Of a DNA stretch of 64,000 bases, positions 44,289-53,587 are shown piece by piece. The notes under the pieces are model-generated. The model searched no databases and was not told the origin of the DNA. It worked only from the letters and a program-made list of their open reading frames with translations. The translations under genes were made by a program, and so were the position numbers. The stretch comes from Pseudomaricurvus sp033283175 (GTDB taxonomy: Bacteria > Pseudomonadota > Gammaproteobacteria > Pseudomonadales > Cellvibrionaceae), in the NCBI GenBank assembly GCA_033283175.1, contig JAWMQM010000001.1, forward strand, positions 186,001-250,000, in the 5' to 3' direction. Every line of letters begins with the position of its first letter. Position 1 is the first letter of the stretch.

Positions 44289-44864
44289 ATGACGGATTTT
44301 GTGGTGATATTGATCAGCACAATCCTGGTCAACAACTTTGTATTGGTACAGTTCCTCGGGCTGTGCCCGTTTATGGGCGTCTCCAACAAACTGGAAACCG
44401 CCATCGGTATGGGTGGTGCCACCACCTTCGTGCTGACCCTGGCCTCCATCTGCAGTTATCTGGTGCACAACTACATCCTGCAGCCGCTGGGGCTGGAGTA
44501 CCTGAAGACCATCGCCTTTATTCTGGTGATCGCCGTGGTGGTGCAGTTCGCCAAGATGTTTATCGAGAAGACCAGTCCCCTGCTCTACCGGGTGCTGGGT
44601 GTCTTCCTGCCGCTGATCACCACCAACTGCGCGGTACTGGGCGTGGCACTGCAGAACACCGCCAAGGCCCATAACTTCACCCACTCCGCCCTCTACGGTT
44701 TTGGCGCGGCGCTGGGTTTCTCCTTGGTACTGATCCTCTTTTCCGCCATGCGTGAGCGCCTGGCGGTGGCGGACGTACCGGTTCCATTCAAGGGCGCTGC
44801 CATCGGCATGATCACGGCAGGCCTGATGTCACTGGCCTTTATGGGCTTCAGTGGCCTGGTGTAA
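44289..44864 (+). CDS. rsxA: Electron transport complex subunit RsxA/RnfA
   Basis: This 191-residue integral membrane protein has about six helices. The N-terminus (TDFVVILISTILVNNFVLVQ then FLGLCPFMGV) and LPLITTNCAVLGVALQNT are hallmark RnfA/NqrE-family sequences, including the membrane Cys residues that bind an iron-sulfur cluster at the subunit interface. It is the first gene of the rsxABCDGE operon, separated by 17 nt from rsxB. Confidence 0.97.
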   Translation: MTDFVVILISTILVNNFVLVQFLGLCPFMGVSNKLETAIGMGGATTFVLTLASICSYLVHNYILQPLGLEYLKTIAFILVIAVVVQFAKMFIEKTSPLLYRVLGVFLPLITTNCAVLGVALQNTAKAHNFTHSALYGFGAALGFSLVLILFSAMRERLAVADVPVPFKGAAIGMITAGLMSLAFMGFSGLV

Positions 44865-44881
44865 CAAGGTTGATTAACACC

Positions 44882-45523
44882 ATGTACGAATTATTGATTA
44901 CGCACCCGTTTATCAGTGCCCTCACCGCCTTGGTGGCACTGGCCGTGGTGTTCGGCGGCATCCTCGGCTTCGCCGCGGTGAAGTTCAAGGTCGAGGGTGA
45001 TCCCATCGTCGACCAGGTGGATACCCTGCTGCCACAGACCCAGTGTGGCCAGTGTGGCTACCCCGGCTGCCGCCCCTATGCCCAAGCCATCGCCAACGGC
45101 GACGCCATCAACAAGTGCCCTCCCGGCGGCCAGAGCACCATCAACGCCATCGCCGACCTGCTGGATGTGGAAGCCCCCACCCTCGATGAGGAGCACGGCG
45201 AAGAGTCCGACGTGAAGAAGGTGGCCTATATCCGCGAGGATGAGTGCATCGGCTGTACCAAGTGCATCCAGGCCTGCCCCATGGACGCCATCCTCGGCGC
45301 CGCCAAGCAGATGCACACCGTGATTGCCGACGAATGCACCGGCTGTGACCTCTGCGTCGAGCCCTGTCCGGTGGATTGCATCGACATGATTCCGGTGGAG
45401 AAGACCCTGGCCGACTGGCACTGGGACAACCCTGCTAACCGCACCGCGGTGCAGCATCACGACATCATTGCTACCGACAAGCAACCCAGTAACGATCAGG
45501 ATCAGGATGGAGCGGCCGCGTGA
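44882..45523 (+). CDS. rsxB: Electron transport complex subunit RsxB/RnfB
   Basis: This 213-residue subunit has an N-terminal membrane anchor (~8-30), the 4Fe-4S motif QCGQCGYPGC (about 52-61), and two ferredoxin-type 4Fe-4S motifs, CIGCTKCIQACP (about 122) and CTGCDLCVEPCP (about 152). It carries electrons within the Rsx/Rnf complex at the cytoplasmic side. The ATG at 44882 is preferred over an upstream TTG. The stop overlaps the GTG start of rsxC by 4 nt. Confidence 0.97.
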   Translation: MYELLITHPFISALTALVALAVVFGGILGFAAVKFKVEGDPIVDQVDTLLPQTQCGQCGYPGCRPYAQAIANGDAINKCPPGGQSTINAIADLLDVEAPTLDEEHGEESDVKKVAYIREDECIGCTKCIQACPMDAILGAAKQMHTVIADECTGCDLCVEPCPVDCIDMIPVEKTLADWHWDNPANRTAVQHHDIIATDKQPSNDQDQDGAAA

Positions 45524-48099
45524 CAAAAATCTGGTCAATCCCCGGTGGTATCCATCCGCCCGAGAACAAAGCACAGTCCCTGCAGTTGCCACTGGGAGAG
45601 GTCTCCCTGCCGGAAGAGATGATCTTCCCCCTCAACCAGCACATTGGCGCTCCCGCTGAAGCTGTGGTGCGCGAGGGTGATCAGGTACTGGGCGGGCAGT
45701 TAATTGCCAAAGCCAAAGGCCCGGTGAGCGCCAACATTCACGCCTCCACCTCCGGTGTGGTGGTAGCGGTGGAAGAGCGCACCCTGCCCCACCCTTCCGG
45801 CCTCAGCGGCCCCTGTGTGGTGATCCGTCCCGATGGCGAAGACCGCATGGTGGAGTTCAGCCCCTGCGAGGACTACACAGCACTCTCCCACGAGGAGCTG
45901 CTGGAGAAGATCCGCGCCGCCGGCATTACCGGTATGGGTGGTGCCGGCTTCCCGTCGGCGGTGAAACTCAATCCCCGCGGCAACCAGAAGATCGATACCC
46001 TGATCATCAACGGCACCGAGTGTGAGCCCTACATCACCGCCGACGATATCCTGATGCAGACCCGCCCTGCCGACCTGGTGAGCGGCACCCAACTGCTGGC
46101 CCACCTGCTGGGCAATCCGGCCCGGGTAGTGATCGGCATTGAAGACAACAAGCCCACCGCCATCGCCGCAGTGCGCAAGGCCGCTGAAGGCACCAACGTT
46201 GAAGTGGCCAGCTTCCCCACCAAATACCCCTCCGGTGGCGAAAAGCAGCTGATCCAGATTCTCACCGGCAAGGAAGTCCCTGCCGGCCAGATCCCCGCCA
46301 CCATCGGCATTGTGCTGCAAAACGTGGGTACCACCGTGGCGGCCTGGGAAGCGGTGCGCTATGGCAAGCCGCTGATTGAGCGCATCACCACCGTGGTGGG
46401 CGAGGCGCTGGAGACCCAGCGCAATGTGGTGGTGCGTCTCGGCACCCCCATCCGCCACGTGCTGGCGGAACACGGTTTTATCGGCAAGAAGGCCAGCCGC
46501 CTGATCGTCGGCGGCCCGATGATGGGTTACGCCCTGGAGCAGGACGACGTGCCGGTGGTGAAGACCACTAACTGTCTGCTGGCGCCCAGCAAGAAAGAGC
46601 TGCCACCACCGGCGCCGGCCCAGGCCTGTATCCGCTGCGGCATGTGCGCCGAGGCCTGCCCGGCAAGCCTGCTGCCACAGCAGATGTACTGGTACGCCCG
46701 CTCTGAAGATTACGAGCGTCTGGAAGCCCACAACATCAAGGATTGCATCGAGTGCGGCGCCTGCTCCTACGTCTGCCCCAGCAGCATTCCGCTGGTGCAG
46801 TACTACCGCGCCGCCAAGGGCACCATGCGTCAGATGGCCATCGAGAAAGAGAAGTCCGATCGCTCGCGCAAACGCTTTGAGTACCGCCAGGAGCGTATCG
46901 CCAAGGCTGAGGCCGAGAAGGAAGCCAAGCGCCTGGCTCGCCAAAAAGCCGCTGAAGAGGCCAAGAAAAAACTGGCCGGGCAGAAGGCCGAAGGTAAGGA
47001 GGCAGCAGCGTCTGCTCCGCAAGCGGACATTGTGGCCGCCGCCGTAGCCCGCGCCCAGGCGACACAGAAATCCCCCGAGGAAGAGAAAGCCCGTCTCGAG
47101 CGCTCCGTGCTCAGCGCCAAAGGCCGTGTCGAAAAGCTGCACGAGAAGATCGCCACTGCTGAAGGCGAAATGAAAGAGAAACTCGCGGCGCAGCTGAAAC
47201 AGGCAGAGCTGAAGCTGAGCGAAGCCGAAAGCAAACTGGCCGCCTTCGATGGCAGCAGCACTGCCACCCCGGCAGCCCCGGCTGCGGATGACCCGGTCGC
47301 CGCGGCCATTGCCCGCGCCCAGGCCAAGATGACCATGGCGCCGGACGAAAAACTGCGGGCCAACCTGGACTCCCTGCGTGAGCGCTTGGCAAAAGCGGAA
47401 GAGAAACTGGCCGCGGCCCAAGCCGAAGGCAGTGACAAGGTGGATGCCCTGCAAGCTGGCGCCGACAAGCTGAAAGAGAAGATCGCCGCCAGCGAGAAAG
47501 AACTGGCGGAGCTGGGCCCGGTGGATCCAGTAGTCCAGGCACCTGCAGAGCAGGACGCCGCAGCAGCCGCCATTGAGCGCGCGAAAGCCAAAGCCGCCGC
47601 CCGCTCCAGCATGAGCGACGAGGACAAACTGCGCGATCAGCTGCAGAGCCTTGAGGGCCGTCTGCAGAAAGCCGGCGATAAGCTGGCGCAGGCCAAAGCC
47701 GAAGGTGCCGACACCGTCGACGCCCTACAAACCGGCTTCGACAAACTGCAGGGCAAACAGCAGGAACTGCGCGAACAGCTGCGCGCCATCAACCCTGCCG
47801 CACCGGAATTGCAGGATCCGGCTGCCGCAGAAGAAGCCCCTGCCGAAGCTCCCGCTGCCGCACCGGACGCCGCCGCCCTGGCCATCGAACGCGCCAAGGC
47901 CAAAGCCGCGGCGCAAGCCAGTATGAGCGACGAAGAGAAGCTGCGGGACCAGATTGATTCGGCAGAGAAGCGCTTGCAGAAGGCCCGCGAGCGCCTGGCC
48001 AAGGCTGAAGTGGAAGACGATCCCAATATCGACGCCTTCCGCGGCGCCGTGGAAAAGAGTGAAGCCAAGCTGGAAAAACTGCAGGGCGAGCTGACGTAA
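45520..48099 (+). CDS. rsxC: Electron transport complex subunit RsxC/RnfC
   Basis: This 859-residue peripheral subunit begins IPGGIHPPENKAQS and has the NADH/FMN-binding GMGGAGFPSAVKL. Two 4Fe-4S motifs, CIRCGMCAEACP (about 370) and CIECGACSYVCP (about 408), follow. After residue ~440 the protein is a long Ala/Lys/Glu-rich coiled-coil tail (~420 residues). It contains repeated segments such as AAIERAKAKAAARSSMSDED and AKAKAAAQASMSDEEKLRDQ. The start is GTG, translationally coupled to rsxB. The tail is a known feature of gammaproteobacterial RsxC of variable length; its role is unclear. Confidence 0.96.
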   Translation: MTKIWSIPGGIHPPENKAQSLQLPLGEVSLPEEMIFPLNQHIGAPAEAVVREGDQVLGGQLIAKAKGPVSANIHASTSGVVVAVEERTLPHPSGLSGPCVVIRPDGEDRMVEFSPCEDYTALSHEELLEKIRAAGITGMGGAGFPSAVKLNPRGNQKIDTLIINGTECEPYITADDILMQTRPADLVSGTQLLAHLLGNPARVVIGIEDNKPTAIAAVRKAAEGTNVEVASFPTKYPSGGEKQLIQILTGKEVPAGQIPATIGIVLQNVGTTVAAWEAVRYGKPLIERITTVVGEALETQRNVVVRLGTPIRHVLAEHGFIGKKASRLIVGGPMMGYALEQDDVPVVKTTNCLLAPSKKELPPPAPAQACIRCGMCAEACPASLLPQQMYWYARSEDYERLEAHNIKDCIECGACSYVCPSSIPLVQYYRAAKGTMRQMAIEKEKSDRSRKRFEYRQERIAKAEAEKEAKRLARQKAAEEAKKKLAGQKAEGKEAAASAPQADIVAAAVARAQATQKSPEEEKARLERSVLSAKGRVEKLHEKIATAEGEMKEKLAAQLKQAELKLSEAESKLAAFDGSSTATPAAPAADDPVAAAIARAQAKMTMAPDEKLRANLDSLRERLAKAEEKLAAAQAEGSDKVDALQAGADKLKEKIAASEKELAELGPVDPVVQAPAEQDAAAAAIERAKAKAAARSSMSDEDKLRDQLQSLEGRLQKAGDKLAQAKAEGADTVDALQTGFDKLQGKQQELREQLRAINPAAPELQDPAAAEEAPAEAPAAAPDAAALAIERAKAKAAAQASMSDEEKLRDQIDSAEKRLQKARERLAKAEVEDDPNIDAFRGAVEKSEAKLEKLQGELT

Positions 48100-48118
48100 T
48101 AACGGCCGTCGGCACCCC

Positions 48119-48180
48119 TGTAGGAGCGCAGTCCCCTGCGCGATCTTGAAGGGCTCGCGCAGGGGACTGCGCTCCTACGT
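48119..48180. repeat. REP-type hairpin between rsxC and rsxD
   Basis: GTAGGAGCGCAGTCCCCTGC and its reverse complement GCAGGGGACTGCGCTCCTAC are separated by ~20 nt. The hairpin interrupts the otherwise compact rsx operon in a 161-bp gap and may tune relative expression. Confidence 0.85.
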
Positions 48181-48260
48181 GGATGGGCACTCTGCGCTAC
48201 ACATTGAACACATGGCGACAAGCCACTGCCGGGTACACCGGCGATTGAAAGGAAACCCCT

Positions 48261-49319
48261 ATGGCGTTTATGAAAGTCAGCTCACCCCACGCCACCCGTC
48301 GCGGTGACACCGGTGGTGTGATGCGTCAGGTGATGCTGGCCTGTATCCCCGGGCTGGCGGCACTGACCTGGTTTTTCGGCCCCGGCAGCATTCTCAACGT
48401 GCTGGCTGCCAGCGCGTTTGCCGTGCTGTTTGAGAGCGCCGTACTGCTGCTGCGCAAGCGTCCGGTGGGCTTTTACCTGCGCGACTGCAGCGCGCTGGTT
48501 ACCGCCCTGCTGCTGGGTATGGCACTGCCCCCTTACTGCCCCTGGTGGGTGGTAGCCGTGGGCATGTTCTTCGCCATCGTAATCGCCAAACACCTCTACG
48601 GCGGCATGGGCTACAACCCCTTTAACCCCGCCATGGTGGGCTATGTAGTGCTGCTGATCTCCTTCCCGGTGGAGATGACCCAGTGGGCCACTCCCACGCC
48701 GGCCTTGGCTGACGGCCAGGGCACCGTTGGGATTACCGCTGCCCTGGCTCATATCTGGGCCAACGCACCCCTGGACGGCTGGTCCGGCGCCACACCGCTG
48801 GATGCCTTCAAGCAGACCAGTGGCCTGATGGTGGAGCAGGTCTACGCCGCTGAACCCATTTTCAGCAGCGCCGACTTTGCCGGCGCCGGCTGGGAGTGGG
48901 TCAACATCGGTTTCCTGCTGGGCGGCCTCTACCTGCTGGCACGCCGTATTTTTACCTGGCACGCACCGGTGGCCATGCTCGCCACCCTGACCCTAATGTC
49001 AGTGATTTTCTACGACGGCGGCAGCTCCAGCAGTGGCGGTTCCCCGCTGTTCCACCTGCTCTCCGGTGCCACCATGCTGGGCGCGTTCTTTATCGTTACC
49101 GACCCCGTCACCTCTGCGGTCAGCAACAAGGGCCGACTCATCTACGGCGCCGGTGTGGGCCTGCTGGTCTACCTGATCCGAGTGTGGGGCAACTACCCGG
49201 ACGCCATGGCCTTTGCGGTGCTGCTGATGAACTTTGCTGCGCCCTTTATCGATTACTACACCCTGCCGCGCACCTATGGCCACGAGAAATCCCGCCGCGC
49301 TACGGAAAAGAGTGAATAA
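48261..49319 (+). CDS. rsxD: Electron transport complex subunit RsxD/RnfD
   Basis: This 352-residue membrane protein of the NqrB/RnfD family has SPHATRRGDTGGVMRQVMLA at the N-terminus and MGYNPFNPAMVGYVVLLISF. The covalent-FMN motif SGATMLGAFFIVTDPVTS has its Thr near residue 270. The start has GGAAA upstream. It is followed by rsxG after 13 nt. Confidence 0.97.
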   Translation: MAFMKVSSPHATRRGDTGGVMRQVMLACIPGLAALTWFFGPGSILNVLAASAFAVLFESAVLLLRKRPVGFYLRDCSALVTALLLGMALPPYCPWWVVAVGMFFAIVIAKHLYGGMGYNPFNPAMVGYVVLLISFPVEMTQWATPTPALADGQGTVGITAALAHIWANAPLDGWSGATPLDAFKQTSGLMVEQVYAAEPIFSSADFAGAGWEWVNIGFLLGGLYLLARRIFTWHAPVAMLATLTLMSVIFYDGGSSSSGGSPLFHLLSGATMLGAFFIVTDPVTSAVSNKGRLIYGAGVGLLVYLIRVWGNYPDAMAFAVLLMNFAAPFIDYYTLPRTYGHEKSRRATEKSE

Positions 49320-49332
49320 GGATTGAAACACC

Positions 49333-49998
49333 ATGCTGGGTAAATCCATCAGCACCAACAGTCTCCTGCTGGGCGCCTTTGCCCTGGTGACCGCCGCTAT
49401 TCTGGCCGGCACAGAGCTGGGCACCGCCGACCGCATCGCCGCCGCCGAGCGCGAGGCCGCGCAGAAAGCGCTGCTGCAGATCGTGCCGCTGGAGCGTCAC
49501 GACAACGACCTGCTGCTGGACACGGTGGCGGTGGAGCCGCGCTTCTGGCAGCTATTGGGGCTGAAGAACGGCGGCAATATCCATATCGCCCGCGAGCAGG
49601 GCAATCCGGTGGCGGCCATCATTCCCGCCGTGGCACCGGACGGCTACAGCGGCGATATCAAACTGATTATTGGCATCAACAAGGATGGCAGCATTGCCGG
49701 TGTGCGGGTGCTGGCCCACAATGAAACCCCGGGGCTTGGCGACAAGGTGGACCTGAAGAAGAGCGACTGGCTGCTGAACTTTGACCACAAGTCCCTTGCC
49801 TCCCCGGCACCCGCCGAGTGGGCGGTGAAAAAGGATGGCGGTGTCTTCGACCAGTTTACCGGCGCCACCATCACCCCACGTGCGGTGGTGAAGCAAGTGA
49901 AGAAAGCGCTGGAGTTTTTCCAGCTGGCCCATCCCCTTGCGGAAGAGCCACAAAGCGAAGAGCCACTGGCGAAAGCCTCCCCCGACGAGACCGAGTGA
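49333..49998 (+). CDS. rsxG: Electron transport complex subunit RsxG/RnfG
   Basis: This 221-residue subunit has one N-terminal transmembrane helix (~8-28) and a periplasmic FMN-binding domain. The DQFTGATITPRAVV motif (Thr near residue 178) is the site of covalent FMN attachment. VLAHNETPGLGDKVDLKKSD is typical of RnfG/NqrC. The gene sits between rsxD and rsxE in the canonical order. Confidence 0.96.
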   Translation: MLGKSISTNSLLLGAFALVTAAILAGTELGTADRIAAAEREAAQKALLQIVPLERHDNDLLLDTVAVEPRFWQLLGLKNGGNIHIAREQGNPVAAIIPAVAPDGYSGDIKLIIGINKDGSIAGVRVLAHNETPGLGDKVDLKKSDWLLNFDHKSLASPAPAEWAVKKDGGVFDQFTGATITPRAVVKQVKKALEFFQLAHPLAEEPQSEEPLAKASPDETE

Positions 49999-50003
49999 TC
50001 ACT

Positions 50004-50714
50004 ATGGCAACTTACAAAGAGATTACCCATAACGGGCTCTGGAAAAACAACCCGGCCCTGGTACAGCTGCTGGGGCTGTGCCCCCTGCTGGCGGTAAGTG
50101 GCAGCGTGGTGAACGCCCTCGGCCTGGGCCTGGCCACTACCCTGGTACTGGTGGGCTCCAACGTGGCGGTATCGCTGATTCGCAAAACCGTCAGCGACGC
50201 GGTGCGCCTGCCGGCGTTTGTGATGATCATCGCCTCCTTCACCACCTGTACCGAACTGCTGATGAAGGCCTTTACCTACGAGCTCTATCAGATTCTCGGT
50301 ATCTTCATTCCCCTGATCGTGACCAACTGTGTGATCCTCGGCCGCGCTGATGCCTTTGCCAGCAAGAATACGGTAGGTGCTTCGGCGCTGGACGGTTTTA
50401 TGATGGGTACGGGGTTTATGCTGGTACTGCTTGCCATTGGTGCCATCCGCGAAATTCTCGGCCACGGCACCCTGTTTGCTGAAATGGACCTGCTGCTGGG
50501 GCCTATAGCTGCCGGCTGGACCATTACCCTGTTCCAGGATTACAGCGGCCTGCTGGTGGCGGTACTGCCGCCCGGCGCCTTTGTGGTGGCGGGGATGTTG
50601 ATTGCGTTGAAGAACGTGATTGATGCGGAACTGGAGAAACGTGAGAAAGCCCGTCGCGAAGCGCCGGTGGCCAAGGGCAGCAAGCGGGTGCGGACTACAG
50701 GGACTATTAGCTGA
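50004..50714 (+). CDS. rsxE: Electron transport complex subunit RsxE/RnfE
   Basis: This 236-residue multi-pass membrane protein is homologous to RsxA. It has NPALVQLLGLCPLLAVSGSV near the N-terminus and IPLIVTNCVILGRADAFASK, typical of RnfE/NqrD with its membrane Cys. The start at 50004 is preferred to an upstream in-frame start because it begins MATYKEITHNGLWKNNP. It is the last gene of the rsx operon; the nth gene often found next is not here. Confidence 0.97.
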   Translation: MATYKEITHNGLWKNNPALVQLLGLCPLLAVSGSVVNALGLGLATTLVLVGSNVAVSLIRKTVSDAVRLPAFVMIIASFTTCTELLMKAFTYELYQILGIFIPLIVTNCVILGRADAFASKNTVGASALDGFMMGTGFMLVLLAIGAIREILGHGTLFAEMDLLLGPIAAGWTITLFQDYSGLLVAVLPPGAFVVAGMLIALKNVIDAELEKREKARREAPVAKGSKRVRTTGTIS

Positions 50715-50729
50715 CCGCCAGCCGGCTGC

Positions 50730-50760
50730 TGTAGGAGCGCCGTCCCCGGCGCGAGCCGTT
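50730..50760. repeat. REP-type half element after rsxE
   Basis: GTAGGAGCGCCGTCCCCGGC then GCGAGCC, a single-arm copy of the same family seen at 44090 and 48119. The rest of the ~200-bp gap shows no gene. Confidence 0.75.
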
Positions 50761-50922
50761 AAGCGATATTGCACGGAGTCCGCCAATACGGCAAAACTCT
50801 GTGTTGCATGCCCAGCTGAAAACATCGCCCGGGGGACCGGGCGATCATTTTTGAACATTGGATCCGTTGCTCAGAATGATATGACCACGGGCTGCAAGCG
50901 CGGAAGGATGTAGCGCAAAGTC

Positions 50923-51264
50923 CTATTTACCATGCAGATAATCGGTCTTCGCCGCCATAATAAAATCATTGCGGTGCAGACCACCGATGGTGTGCGTCCA
51001 CCAGCTGACAGTGGTTTTGCCCCACTCCACCCGAATGGCGGGATGGTGATTGGCCCCTTCCGCCAACTCCCCCACCGCATTGGCAAAATCCAGCGCACCG
51101 TTGAAATCCTTGAAGCTGTAGACCTTCTCCAGCTGCGGCACACCGTCGCGGCCCACCACCTGCCAACCGGGTAGTTGCTGCAACAGTTCTGCCTGTTCAT
51201 CGGCCTCCACCGCTACGGCGTTGCGGTCACAGGCGGCGCAGCTCTCATTTACCAGTCTGTTCAT
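50923..51264 (-). CDS. phhB: Pterin-4a-carbinolamine dehydratase
   Basis: This 113-residue protein has the family motif EGANHHPAIRVEWGKTTVSW then WTHTIGGL, with the catalytic His pair. It dehydrates 4a-hydroxytetrahydrobiopterin, recycling the pterin cofactor, and can also act as a dimerisation cofactor. The start at 51264 is fixed by AGGAG 9 nt upstream; the frame is open further upstream but non-homologous. No phenylalanine hydroxylase gene is present in the window. Confidence 0.95.
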   Translation of the reverse strand: MNRLVNESCAACDRNAVAVEADEQAELLQQLPGWQVVGRDGVPQLEKVYSFKDFNGALDFANAVGELAEGANHHPAIRVEWGKTTVSWWTHTIGGLHRNDFIMAAKTDYLHGK

Positions 51265-51395
51265 CGTTCTGCTCCTGGCAGCAAGGCTTATCCGGCAGTG
51301 TAGTACACCCCGGCAACCCGCTGACACCCCTGCCTGACCGGCAGGCACAAAAAAGGCAGACCGAAGTCTGCCCTGATTGATAACAAATCCCACCC

Positions 51396-51526
51396 CGTCA
51401 TTGCGAGGAGCGCCTTTCTTCGACGAAGCAACAAGGTGAATTGCCCGAGGGCAAGAGAGGGTGGCCTGGGCCATCCATGGTTGGCACACAGCTGTGTAGA
51501 CCCTCCACGCTGCGCTCGCGATGACG
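51396..51526. repeat. Interspersed CGTCATTGCGAG-type repeat (131 bp)
   Basis: The element begins CGTCATTGCGAGGAGCG and ends GCTCGCGATGACG. It contains AGCAACAAGGTGAATTGCCC and GGGCCATCCATGGTTGGCAC. It is the reverse-oriented relative of the copies at 57290-57433 and 57498-57664. Inverted termini and a non-coding body suggest a MITE-like element. Confidence 0.8.
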
Positions 51527-51610
51527 ATAACGGACTATGTCATCGGTCTGCACCGACTAAGCATGCCCTTTGACCGTCGAAGCTCGGAGCGCACCTGAGC
51601 GGGCGGCTTG

Positions 51611-53137
51611 TTATTGCACCTCGATCACGCCCTCTTCAATCTTCGCCTGCCAGATTTGCGGGCCGGTGGTGTGTACGGACTCGCCATTTACATCCACAGC
51701 CACAGTCACAGGCATGTCCTTCACTTCAAACTCGTAGATGGCTTCCATACCCAGGTCAGCAAAGCCCAGCACCCTGGAGGCCTTGATGGCTTTGGAGACC
51801 AGGTAAGCGGAACCGCCCACGGCCATCAGGTAAACCGCCTTGTTGTCCTTGATGGCAGTAATCGCCTCAGGGCCACGCTCGGATTTACCCACCATGCCGA
51901 TCAGGCCGGTCTTTTCCAGCATGGTACGGGTGAACTTATCCATACGGGTGGCGGTAGTCGGGCCGGCAGGACCAACCACTTCGTCGCCCACAGGATCAAC
52001 CGGGCCTACGTAGTAGATCATACGGTTGGTGAAGTCCACTGGCAGCTCTTCGCCCTTGGCGATCATATCCGCCAGACGCTTGTGCGCAGCATCGCGGCCG
52101 GTGAGCAATTTACCGGACAGCAGTACAGTTTCACCGGTTTTCCACTCCGCCAGGTCTTCCTTGGTCAGGTCGTCCAGGTTAACGCGACGGGCGTTGCCCA
52201 CTTCCCAGGTGATCTCGGGCCAGTCGTCCAGGCTCGGCGGGGTCTGCAGGGAGGGGCCGGAACCGTCGAGGGTAAACTTGCACAGACGGGTAGCGGCGCA
52301 GTTGGGGATCACGGCGATAGGCTTGTTGGCCGCGTGCGTTGGGCAATCCTTGACCTTCACATCCAGCACAGTCGTCAGACCACCCAGGCCCTGGGCACCA
52401 ATACCCAGCTTATTGACCTTGTCCATGATCTCCAGACGCAGCTCTTCGGAGCGGTTGGAGGCGCCTCGCTCGCGCAGGTCCTGGATATCGATGGGGTCCA
52501 GCAGCGCTTCCTTGGCCATGGCCATGGCCTTGTCAGCAGTACCGCCGATACCGATACCGAGGATACCCGGTGGACACCAGCCGGCGCCCATCTGCGGTAC
52601 CATCTTCAGGATCCACTCCACCACGTTGTCGGAGGGATTGAGCATGGCAAACTTGGTCTTGGCTTCAGAGCCACCGCCCTTGGCCACCACGTGCACTTCC
52701 ACCTTGTCGCCGGGGACGATCTTGGTGGTGATCATGGCAGGAGTGTTGTCGCCGGTGTTTTTACGGGCGCCGTCCGGATCCGCCAGCACGGAGGCGCGCA
52801 GCTTGTTGTCCGGGTGGTTGTAGGCGCGACGCACGCCTTCGTTGATCATCTCTTCCAGGCTGCAATCGGTATCCCACTGCACGTTCATACCGATTTTCAT
52901 GATGACGCTGACAATACCGGTATCCTGACAGATGGGGCGATGCCCCTCCGCGCACATGCGGGAGTTGATCAGGATCTGCGCCATGGCATCCTTGGCGGCG
53001 GGGTTGGCTTCGCGCTGATAGGCCTCGTAAACCGCTTTGATGAAGTCTTTCGGGTGGTAGTAGGAAATAAACTGCAGCGCATCGGCGATGCTGTCAATCA
53101 GGTCGTCTTTGCGGATTACCGTAGTCATCAGCGACAT
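51611..53137 (-). CDS. fumA: Fumarate hydratase, class I (iron-sulfur)
   Basis: This 508-residue single-chain class I fumarase is an oxygen-sensitive 4Fe-4S enzyme of the TCA cycle. The N-terminal domain has SYYHPKDFIKAVYEAYQRE, RPICQDTGIVSVI (cluster Cys) and GDNTPAMITTKIVPGD. The middle has GLGGLTTVLDVKVKDCPTHA, and the C-terminal domain has GPTTATRMDKFTRTMLEKTG and KKGVEAI-like ERGPEAITAIKD. The start may be the ATG at 53137 or the one at 53128 (MTTVIRKDDL), which matches relatives better; neither has a strong ribosome site. It is monocistronic. Confidence 0.96.
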   Translation of the reverse strand: MSLMTTVIRKDDLIDSIADALQFISYYHPKDFIKAVYEAYQREANPAAKDAMAQILINSRMCAEGHRPICQDTGIVSVIMKIGMNVQWDTDCSLEEMINEGVRRAYNHPDNKLRASVLADPDGARKNTGDNTPAMITTKIVPGDKVEVHVVAKGGGSEAKTKFAMLNPSDNVVEWILKMVPQMGAGWCPPGILGIGIGGTADKAMAMAKEALLDPIDIQDLRERGASNRSEELRLEIMDKVNKLGIGAQGLGGLTTVLDVKVKDCPTHAANKPIAVIPNCAATRLCKFTLDGSGPSLQTPPSLDDWPEITWEVGNARRVNLDDLTKEDLAEWKTGETVLLSGKLLTGRDAAHKRLADMIAKGEELPVDFTNRMIYYVGPVDPVGDEVVGPAGPTTATRMDKFTRTMLEKTGLIGMVGKSERGPEAITAIKDNKAVYLMAVGGSAYLVSKAIKASRVLGFADLGMEAIYEFEVKDMPVTVAVDVNGESVHTTGPQIWQAKIEEGVIEVQ

Positions 53138-53587
53138 CTCTCACTCTGGGTTATCACGGTACAGAAGCCGGGCTTCTGCAATCACGGGTATGCACAGGAA
53201 TAAAACAGGCGCAAATTCTACACCAGCCTGCCGCATTTGTCCGTTTACAGGCCGCTCTCGGGCCCTACACCAATGGTCGGGGTTGCATTCGCCGGTTATC
53301 GGCCTAAACTCCAGAGAACTGACGTAGATAACCAGGAGGTATCTACCGAATGATGCTGGATATCCGCCGTTTCCGGATACCCTTCCTGTCCCGGGTCTTC
53401 CCGACCTGGTTTGGCCCCGACTCCCCTCGGAAAAGACCAATCCCCGGCAACAGCCAGTTACAGCCCACACGCTTCATCGCAACACCGCTCATAACAATAG
53501 CGATTATCCCCAGTTACCGGCCGGGCCGCGCCGCTGCTTACGCTACGCCCTCATTGCCCGGCGGTTCAGACCCGTATGGAGTACCCC
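53138..53587. other. 450-bp gap between fumarase and the zinc-ribbon gene
   Basis: No homology-supported gene is seen. An unusually good ribosome site (AGGAGGT at 53334-53340, 9 nt before ATGATG at 53350) opens a frame of 151 codons that overlaps the zinc-ribbon gene in another frame; see findings. Confidence 0.5.
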
